A DNA stretch of 64,000 bases from Akkermansia muciniphila. Lineage in GTDB: Bacteria; Verrucomicrobiota; Verrucomicrobiia; Limisphaerales; UBA9464. Under the pieces are notes generated by a model, which was not told where the DNA came from, did no database searches, and was given only the letters and a program-made list of their open reading frames with translations. Numbering within the stretch: position 1 is the first letter of the stretch; the number at the start of each line of letters is the position of its first letter. Of the stretch, positions 35,066 through 42,500 are shown one piece after another. Both the position numbers and the translations under genes were made by a program. The stretch covers positions 1 through 64,000 of the forward strand of contig CAMAUY010000016.1 of the NCBI GenBank assembly GCA_945861565.1, in the 5' to 3' direction.

Positions 35066-36097
35066 TTACGGTTGCGAACCGCCGTTTCGGTCCCATGCCG
35101 CCGCCACGGCCTGTTGGTTCATTCCAATGGCGGGCACCCAAACCCGGGTGGCTGAAGTGGACTCCAATAGCTCAAGTGCTGCCAAACACTGCCACGCCCC
35201 CCCAGCCGCCAACCCTTCCCCCAGTAGTGTTTTCACAGATATCCGCGGCCCTGCCCATTCCGACCACACGGCGGCCTCTGCTCGATCAAAGCTGCCACAC
35301 CCCACGAGGCCATCGCTCAGTCCCGTCAGGCCCTCCCCGGGATACATCATCGCGCGAATCTGCCACGCCGCCCGATGCCTCTCCGAGGGTCCGCTGCAAG
35401 GCACCACCGCGGTTATCGTCTGGAGTTTCGTCCTGGATTTTTCGCGCCGTAGTCGGATTGCACCCGCACCCTCCCCCAAAATCACTCCGCGCGAAAAATG
35501 CCGCAAGGCATCGGCGGTAAGCCAGTCCCCCTCCTCCGCCGCCACCACGAGGCAATCATCCACCCAGTCGTCCGCCAGCCATTCCGCCGCCAACTGCAGG
35601 CCACACACGAAGGCACTCTGATCCCCCACCAGCGTGTAGCACGGGCCGTTTGCACCCAGCAGCGCGGCCAGGTGGGACGTCGGCGCATTAAAAACCGTTT
35701 CGGGAAAGATCAAGGGACTCGCCGTCGCCGGATCGCGAAGGGTTTCATCAAAAAAGCGCCGGGTGTAATTGACGCATCCGGAAAATACACAAAACACGAT
35801 CCCCAACCGATCCGTCGACGGCTGGTCGGCGGCATCTCCGATTCCCATGGCCTCTAACCCAGCCGATACCATGTAACGGCTGATCGCACTTGCTCGACGC
35901 AGGCGGCCGTGCCCCAAAAACCAAGGCCGACTCACTGGAGGCGGGACGTTGCGAACCCTCATAGCGTACTTCCGAGCCGACGGCGACACCCGCGTCTCCG
36001 GCACGGTCGTTCGATCTCTCAACACGGTCCGGAGTGGGCCCATCCCCCACCCAGCGGGCGTCACCGCCCCGACTCCGTGAACGTAGCAGTCGCTCAC
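35066..36097 (-). CDS. Beta-ketoacyl synthase-like protein with degenerate active site (CLF-like)
   Basis: A 343-residue thiolase-fold protein. The GTG start at 36097 overlaps the upstream KS stop as GTGA and follows GGAGGGG, so the long open extension upstream to 36370 is not real. It keeps KS landmarks (HGVGAVTPAGWGMG, ILGEGAGAIRLRRE) but lacks the catalytic triad: where KS proteins have TAC(A/S)SG it reads VGDQSAFVCG, placing Gln at the Cys; the GHLLGAAG histidine is Glu in LLGEGLAAGG, and NAHGT is missing. Gln for Cys is the hallmark of chain-length factors of type II polyketide and aryl polyene systems. It likely pairs with the upstream KS. Confidence 0.85.
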   Translation of the reverse strand: MSDCYVHGVGAVTPAGWGMGPLRTVLRDRTTVPETRVSPSARKYAMRVRNVPPPVSRPWFLGHGRLRRASAISRYMVSAGLEAMGIGDAADQPSTDRLGIVFCVFSGCVNYTRRFFDETLRDPATASPLIFPETVFNAPTSHLAALLGANGPCYTLVGDQSAFVCGLQLAAEWLADDWVDDCLVVAAEEGDWLTADALRHFSRGVILGEGAGAIRLRREKSRTKLQTITAVVPCSGPSERHRAAWQIRAMMYPGEGLTGLSDGLVGCGSFDRAEAAVWSEWAGPRISVKTLLGEGLAAGGAWQCLAALELLESTSATRVWVPAIGMNQQAVAAAWDRNGGSQP

Positions 36098-37332
36098 GGC
36101 CCCCTCCGGAATATGAGCGTTCCATTGGAACCTCCAAAACCGAACGAGTTGCTTAAAACCATCTCCACACGCGCATCCTCCGGCGCTCGGACGAGGCGAA
36201 ACCGGCAAACAGGATCCACCGATTCGACCTTCGTCTCCGGCGGTAGCCATTGCTCCCGCAGCGTCATCAGACAAACAACCGCCTCCACCGCGCCGGCGGC
36301 GCCGAGTAAATGGCCGATGCCCGATTTGGTTGAACTCACCGCAACCCGCCCCGCATTCGCTCCCGCCCAACGGTTAATCGCCGCGGCCTCCGCCGCGTCG
36401 TTGAGCAAAGTTCCAGTCCCGTGGGCGTTGATGTAGTCGATCTGATCAACCCCGACTCCGGCAAGCCGGCAGGCCGCCGTCATCGCCGCCATGGCCGCAT
36501 TCCCATCCGGATGCGGCTGCGTAAGGTGATGCAAATCCGTGGCGGCACCATACCCGATGATCTCACCCAGGATCTCCGCGCCACGGCTCCGTGCATGGTC
36601 GAGTGTTTCCAAACACAAAACCCCGGCTCCCTCCCCTAGCGCCAGCCCGTCACGCGCCACGTCAAACGGACGGCATCGAGTGGTTGAAAGGGCCTGCAAT
36701 GAATCGAACCCTGCAAACACCAACTGACTGAGAGCATCGTATCCTCCCGACAACACCCTTTCCGCACGTCCGTGCCGCAGCATTTGAAAGGCATGCCCAA
36801 TGGCATTTGTGCCGGAAGCGCACGCATTCGCAATCAGCGTGACCGGCCCGGATATCCCCGCGGCATCCTGCGCTGCCCGGGCCTGAGCCTGAGCCGGATA
36901 CCCAGCAACCCGCGTCGCCTGCCCAAGTGCACCGCCCGACGCTTGCAGGGTATTCCGATAGTACGTCTCACCGAGTGCCATGCCACCGCTCGTGGTCCCG
37001 AACACACACGGGATATTTTTGCTGCCACCCGTCCACCGCGCCTGGTGGGTGGCCTCCACCGTCGCCAGGATCAGTAGGCGTGCTGCCCGATCCAGCCTTC
37101 GCTCGGCGTGCTTCGGGCGAGAACCCTCCGGCACCCAGGGGGGCAACGCCACCTCCGCCGCAACCCGAGCTCGTTGGCGGGTGACGTCGAAGTGGCTTAC
37201 CGGGCGAAACGCGGTTGCTCCGGTGCGGAAACAGGCCGCGTTGATCGTCCACCCCATACCGTGACCCGTGACGATCCCGGCGCCCGTAACGACCACCCGC
37301 CGAGGCGAAGTGGAAGAAGAAGAAACCGTCAT
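36094..37332 (-). CDS. Beta-ketoacyl-ACP synthase (FabF-like, active)
   Basis: A 412-residue KS from MTVSSSSTSPRRVVVTGAGI. The Cys-His-His triad is complete: NACASGTNAIG, NAHGTGTLLNDAAE and SGIGHLLGAAGAVEA. It catalyses chain elongation on ACP by decarboxylative condensation. First gene of a tight operon KS - pseudo-KS - ketoreductase - ACP, with GTGA coupling to the second gene. Dehydratase, enoyl reductase, acyltransferase and thioesterase are not in the window, so the product cannot be predicted. Confidence 0.92.
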   Translation of the reverse strand: MTVSSSSTSPRRVVVTGAGIVTGHGMGWTINAACFRTGATAFRPVSHFDVTRQRARVAAEVALPPWVPEGSRPKHAERRLDRAARLLILATVEATHQARWTGGSKNIPCVFGTTSGGMALGETYYRNTLQASGGALGQATRVAGYPAQAQARAAQDAAGISGPVTLIANACASGTNAIGHAFQMLRHGRAERVLSGGYDALSQLVFAGFDSLQALSTTRCRPFDVARDGLALGEGAGVLCLETLDHARSRGAEILGEIIGYGAATDLHHLTQPHPDGNAAMAAMTAACRLAGVGVDQIDYINAHGTGTLLNDAAEAAAINRWAGANAGRVAVSSTKSGIGHLLGAAGAVEAVVCLMTLREQWLPPETKVESVDPVCRFRLVRAPEDARVEMVLSNSFGFGGSNGTLIFRRGP

Positions 37333-37415
37333 CGAAAGCTGGAAACGAGAATGGCCCATTCGGCGGGCAACCGTCAACGCTGCCCTCTGATCCGCGGATA
37401 GGAATCTGAAAATGA

Positions 37416-37491
37416 GAACCACGGATAAACGGCGATAGACGCAGATTCCATGCCCTTTCTATCCGCGTCAATCCGTGTTCATCCGCGGTTC
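37416..37491 (-). repeat. Dispersed hairpin element family 1, copy F
   Basis: A 76-bp imperfect palindrome, GAACCACGGAT to ATCCGCGGTTC, with inner arms GCGATAGACGCAGA and TATCCGCGTCAATCCGTG. It fills part of the 303-bp divergent gap between the KS operon and tmk, within about 160 bp of the KS start; nothing else is recognised in that gap. Confidence 0.8.
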
Positions 37492-37635
37492 TCCTTATCC
37501 TCGGATTTGGGTTGCCGGCAAAAATCCCAGAGCGCATCCACCAACCCGGCAATGAGCCGTTGTCCATGGAGATAGAAGCAATTGCTTTACGATTGGCCTT
37601 GCACGGGCAGACTCCGTCCAGAACTTTAAATAATC

Positions 37636-38379
37636 ATGCCCGCCAAGAAAAAAAAGATCCCCCCGGCAGCGGTTTTGGTGCCCAAGCTTTCGCCGAAGCG
37701 CTTTTTTGGGCATGGACTTCCGGGGGTATCGCTCGGAGAATTGCCGGGTAAATTGATCGTGGTGGAAGGTGCCGACGGCTCCGGGAGATCCTCCCAGATC
37801 GCACGCCTCGTGACGTGGCTCGAAGGCGCTGGACACCATACGATCGAGGTGGGGCTCAAACGGTCCACGCTGGTGAGCGAGGAATTGGAAAAAGCTCAGC
37901 AAGGAAACATTCTCAGCCGCACCACGCTCTCCCTGTTTTACGCCACCGACTTTGCCGACCAGTTGGAAAACGTCATCCTTCCCGCCTTGCGCGCCGGATC
38001 CATGGTTCTCGCCGATCGCTACATCTACACACTCATGGTGCGCGACCTCGTGCGCGGCATGGACGCGGGATGGCTGCAAAACATCTACGGAATTGCCCTA
38101 GTGCCGGACGCGGTCTTCTACCTCGAAGTCTGTCCAGAACAACTGGTCCAGCGGGTCTTCGCCAAAACTCACGCGCTCGATTATTGGGAAAGTGGCATGG
38201 ATCTCGGCTTGTCCCGCGATATGTTCGCAAGCTTTCTGAAGTATCAGGGGTTGATGCGTGACGAATTTCGCCGCCTCCAGGCCACCTTTCATTTCAGTAT
38301 CATCAACGGTGAACGAAGTCCGGAGGTGATCAGTCAGGAACTTCAACGCCGCATCGAAGGGGTTCTCGCCCGGGGATAA
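37636..38379 (+). CDS. tmk: Thymidylate kinase
   Basis: Phosphorylates dTMP to dTDP. P-loop VVEGADGSGRSSQIARL near residue 42, DRY-type motif VLADRYIYTLMVRD near 132, and a long helical lid. The P-loop has Arg where most TMPKs have Lys (GSGRSS rather than GSGKST), which also occurs in distant members. The N-terminal 35 residues are basic and extra. A weaker alternative is a related deoxynucleoside or polyphosphate kinase. Confidence 0.75.
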   Translation: MPAKKKKIPPAAVLVPKLSPKRFFGHGLPGVSLGELPGKLIVVEGADGSGRSSQIARLVTWLEGAGHHTIEVGLKRSTLVSEELEKAQQGNILSRTTLSLFYATDFADQLENVILPALRAGSMVLADRYIYTLMVRDLVRGMDAGWLQNIYGIALVPDAVFYLEVCPEQLVQRVFAKTHALDYWESGMDLGLSRDMFASFLKYQGLMRDEFRRLQATFHFSIINGERSPEVISQELQRRIEGVLARG

Positions 38380-38421
38380 CGCCGGTGGGGACCGAAGCGA
38401 TCGGAACGTTGTGACGCACGG

Positions 38422-38456
38422 AAAAAACGGCCGGAATGTGAACATTCCGGCCGTTT
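38422..38456 (-). terminator. Terminator between tmk and infA
   Basis: Long, nearly perfect palindrome AAACGGCCGGAATGT / ACATTCCGGCCGTTT (38425-38456). The minus-strand side is followed by T6, ending the infA transcript. The plus side has only three T, so its effect on tmk may be weaker. Confidence 0.85.
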
Positions 38457-38504
38457 GAATGAAATGGTTGAGCTCGAAAACCGTACCCGCGGGCTACCAG
38501 CGCC

Positions 38505-38717
38505 TTACCCTAGGCGGTAGGTAATCCGGGCCTTGTTCATGTCGTAGGGAGACATCTCAATCCGCACCCGATCACCCGGTGTCAGGCGAATAAAACGCTT
38601 TCGCATTTTTCCGGAGATGTGAGCGAGCACGACGTGCTTATTATCCAACTCGACACGAAACATCGTGCCGGCAAGCACCGTGAGAATGCGGCCTTCCAAA
38701 ACGACAGGTTCTTCCAT
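38505..38717 (-). CDS. infA: Translation initiation factor IF-1
   Basis: A 70-residue S1/OB-fold protein of standard length: [60 protein letters not shown]. It binds the 30S A site during initiation. A GGAAG site lies 7 bases before the ATG. Outside the usual ribosomal protein operon; single gene with its own terminator. Confidence 0.97.
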   Translation of the reverse strand: MEEPVVLEGRILTVLAGTMFRVELDNKHVVLAHISGKMRKRFIRLTPGDRVRIEMSPYDMNKARITYRLG

Positions 38718-38810
38718 GAATATCTTCCAACTTCCCGGTAATCGAAAAGAGTCGGCTTAGCTACCAAGCCAAAGGGGTAAAAATAGTGAGGGGACGTAGA
38801 AAACTCGCCT

Positions 38811-38837
38811 AAAAAAGGGGCTCTCTCAAGAGCCCCT
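38811..38837 (-). terminator. Terminator of the RRM protein gene
   Basis: Stem AGGGGCTCT / AGAGCCCCT with a 4-base loop, followed by T6 on the minus strand, 55 bases beyond the stop of the RNA-binding protein gene. Confidence 0.85.
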
Positions 38838-38891
38838 CTATGCAATCCGACAGCGAAATCCACAACAATTGGGATTGCGCGCAGAAATATC

Positions 38892-39278
38892 TTAGTAACG
38901 ACCGCGCCCGCCACCGCCGCCACCGCCGCCACCGCCACCGCTGCCGCCGCGGTAACCGCCACCACCACCGCCGCCACCGCCGCCACCGCCGCGGTACCCG
39001 CCACCACCGCCGCCACCGGGAGGCCGGTCTTCTTTCGGCCGGGCTTCATTCACGGTCAAGGCACGACCATCCAGCTGAGCTCCGTTCATAGCGCCAATGG
39101 CCGCCTGCGAAGCCTCTTCCGAAGCCATTGTGACAAAAGCGAATCCGCGAGAGCGGCCGCTCACCCGATCGACCATCAAACTGACCTCAGACACCGGCCC
39201 GTGAGCCGCGAACGCGTCCTGTAGATCATTCTCCGTCGTGTTAAACGACAGATTACCGACAAACAACTTAGTACCCAT
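38892..39278 (-). CDS. Glycine-rich RRM RNA-binding protein
   Basis: A 128-residue protein: one RRM (KLFVGNLSFNTTENDLQDAF, with RNP2 LFVGNL and RNP1 RGFAFVTM) followed by a tail of RGG-like and poly-Gly sequence (YRGGGGGGGGGGGGYRGGSG) ending GRGRY. Similar small Rbp proteins occur in cyanobacteria and the PVC group and act on RNA, often in cold adaptation. The glycine tail is coded by GGY triplets like those in the secretin at the start of the window. Single gene with its own terminator. Confidence 0.92.
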   Translation of the reverse strand: MGTKLFVGNLSFNTTENDLQDAFAAHGPVSEVSLMVDRVSGRSRGFAFVTMASEEASQAAIGAMNGAQLDGRALTVNEARPKEDRPPGGGGGGGYRGGGGGGGGGGGGYRGGSGGGGGGGGGGGRGRY

Positions 39279-39453
39279 GATGATTTGCTGGCATCACTCC
39301 CACTGCCTGATCCGAGACTGTTCCCGATTGTCGGGTTTCAAATCATCACTGAACGCCGTTCAACTGAGGATTTACCACGCCTTGAAGGCGGAAGAGTTTA
39401 GCCACCGGTCGGTAACATGATTCTTTTTTGACGGGAGTGCAAGCCTTGAATGC

Positions 39454-39488
39454 AAAAAAAACACCGCGGGGCGCTTCGCCCCGCGGTG
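39454..39488 (-). terminator. Terminator of the SdrD_B surface protein gene
   Basis: A 12-bp perfect stem CACCGCGGGGCG / CGCCCCGCGGTG with a 3-base loop, followed on the minus strand by T8. It lies 27 bases beyond the stop codon of the giant surface protein gene. Confidence 0.93.
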
Positions 39489-39514
39489 CCTCCTGAATCC
39501 TGTGCAACGTCTGC

Positions 39515-42500
39515 TTATCGTGTCGCGTTGTTGTTCGCCGCATCGAGGGCCTTCATCAGGCATTCCTGAGCCTCGCGGTTGGGATCACCCGACGGCGTGT
39601 ATCCGTCCTGCGACAACTGCGCTTCGGTGGCCAAGATCAACTGGCTTGCGGTCATGAACCGGTCGGCGTTGCAACCCGGGGTCGGAATGATCGTTCCGGG
39701 CTGGTAGAACCCGTGGAGCACATTCAACTGAAAGGCCGCCAGTTGCCCCGACGTTTGGAAAGCCATGTTGACGGCGTTCCGGTCTTTCAACCAAGTCGCA
39801 AGGGCCGACTTGTTTGCCGACAAACTACCCGTGAAATCTCGGGCACTGCCATCCGGGTTTCGCAGCGAAAGCTGCGTCAGCACGGCGAAATCATTCTGAG
39901 TCTCGAGGGCTTGGCCAACCTTGTTCGACCAGAAGCCCGCCGTACAGCCACGTCCTGTCGGTGAAGGACTACTATTTGCGGCATAGCCAAAGTCCACATC
40001 ACGCCGTTTTTCTTTGGCAACCAGCGTCACGGTCGCCTTGTCCAACGTCGTGATGCCATCCATATCGTACGTCGCCGTATACCCGGAGGGACGAGTGATC
40101 AGGACGGTGTACGTCCCGGCGAGCAGATTGCCAAAGGTGTAGACTCCGTCCGGCCCGCTTACCGTCGTGGCGATGGTTACATTCGCGGCATCCTTGAGCG
40201 TCAGCGAAACGCCCGCTATTCCAGGCTCCGAGGGGTCCTGCGCGGCGTTCCAGTTCGAATCCAGCCAGACCCGATCTCCAATGCTGGCTAGATCCATCAA
40301 TTCTCGACACCCCAAATCGATGTTGCTCAAATCCGTCGCAAACCCAAGCGTGACTGCGGTTATCCCGGGTGTGAACACCCCGTCATAGTCGTAGGTGGGC
40401 ACATAATTTTGAGGAAGCGTTACGGTTACCGAGTAGGTTCCCGGCCACAGATTCCCGAATGAATAGATCCCATTGGGTCCTGAGATCGCCGTGGCCAACA
40501 CCTGACCCGCACCATCTCGTAGCGTCACGGTTGCGCCCTCAAAGCCCGCCTCATCGACATCCTGGAGACCATCGCCGTCGGTATCAATCCAGACCCGGTC
40601 GCCGATCGATGATAAAATCGGTGAGTAAATGAATCCGAAATCAACATCCGTTCGATCTTCCCCAATTTCCAATGTCAACGTCGCCTGGTTGGCGGTGGCG
40701 ATTCCATCGAAGTCATAAGTGGGGTTGTAGAAATTCGCAGGAGGAATCACCCGAACGGTATATCGTTCCGCGGCCAATCCGTTGAACGAATAATATCCAC
40801 CCGACGACGTTACATTCGTTGCCTGGGCCACGTTTAGGGCGTTGTACAAGATGACCGTCACGCCGACGAGACCCGTCTCGGAACCATTGAGCAGCCCGTC
40901 TCCATTGGTATCTTCCCATACCCGGTCCCCGATGCTGCCCGGCGGTGGCGCGTACAAATACCCGAAATCAATGTCGCGTCGATCCTCTCCAGCCGCCAAC
41001 GCAAAGGTCGTCCGGTTGCTCGTAGTTTGCCCATCCAGAGGAATCGTATCACGGTAGTGAAACGTCTCGAGGTAGTATTGAGGCGGCACCACGCTGACAA
41101 CATAATTCCCCACCAGCAGGTTCGAGAACACGTAGTAGCCGTCGGCTCCGCTGATTTCATTTGTCAGGATGACACCCAACTGGCTGAGAATCACCGGCAC
41201 TCCGGCCAGACCTGGCTCTCCGGAATCCTGGGTCCCGTTGGCATTCAGATCCTGCCAGATACGGTCACCGACCGATCCCACAGGCGGTACATAGTGATAC
41301 CCAAAATCGGCATCCACCCGATCCTGGCCCGCCGCAAGAGGTACGACAGCGGTTCCCGGCGATCCCACTCCATCCAGATCATGCGTTGCAAAATGATACG
41401 CCGGAGGCAGCACCGTTACGGTGTATGATCCCGCGAGCAAGTTGTTAAAGCTGTATGCGCCGCTCGTGTCGGTGACGGCACTCGTGATCAGACTCGCTCC
41501 CTGACGCAATTCCACAGTCACTCCACTCAACCCCGATTCATCGTTGTCCTGGACACCATTTGCGTTCGCATCGTTCCAGACCAGATCCCCGATGGAACCG
41601 ACGATCGATTGATATCCGAAGTCAATATCGGTGGGGGTTTGGTTGATTCCCATCACCACGACTGTTTCTCCCGGCGTTCCCACCCCGTCCTGATCATACA
41701 CCGCGGCGTGATTCAGAGGAGTTGTGACGCTGACGGTATACGTGCCCGAAAACACATTGGTGAATCCGTAGCTGCCGTTCGCCGCCGTCACCGTGGTTGC
41801 CACCTCCGTCGTTCCTTGAAGCAAGGTAACCGTGACACCCGCCAAGCCGGCTTCCCCCCCGTTCTGGACACCATTTCCATTCGCGTCCAACCAGACCAGA
41901 TCCCCAATGCTTCCTGGCAATTCCTGGTAACCAAAATCGATATTGAGATTGTGTTCCCCGTCTGCCAATTCGATGAGGACCATGTTGGGTGAATCGATCA
42001 CCCCATCCAAATCGTACACCGGATTGTGTCCCGCCGGCGGAGTGACCGTTACCAGATAGGTCGATGGGGTCAGATTCTGGAAAAGGTAGGCTCCATTCGC
42101 AGCCGTCGCAATTGACTGCGTACCCCCTCCAAAGAGGTCTTCGAGAGTCACCGTCACATTCGCTAGACTCGGTTCACCCCCGTCCCGAACACCATTGCCG
42201 TTTCGATCCAGCCACACCAGATCGCCAATCCGGCCCTGAGGTCCCGCGTTTTGCGTCTGACGGTAACCGAAGTCCACCTCGGTCCGAGCCGCGCCGGCGG
42301 CCAAAATGACGACCGCCACACTCGGCGTGTTGGTTCCGTCGAAATCAAACGTGGCATTATATCCCGGCGGTCCCCCGGCGCTTACCGTGTACGTGCCGGC
42401 AATAACACCGGTGAGGGAATACTGCCCGTTGGCGGCCGTTACCGCGGTATACGTCCCGCCGGGACCGGATGCCGTAACGGTTACACCCGACAACCCCGGT

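Noticed and set aside
36098..36370. N-terminal extension of the CLF-like protein
   Set aside because: Reads opposite frame noise of the upstream KS; a GTG with GGAGGGG overlapping the KS stop is the convincing start.
37495..38079. Minus-strand open frame of 194 codons antisense to tmk
   Set aside because: Codon-shadow of the kinase; no recognisable family.
38840..39091. Plus-strand His/Arg-rich small protein
   Set aside because: It is the antisense reading of the glycine-rich RRM tail.
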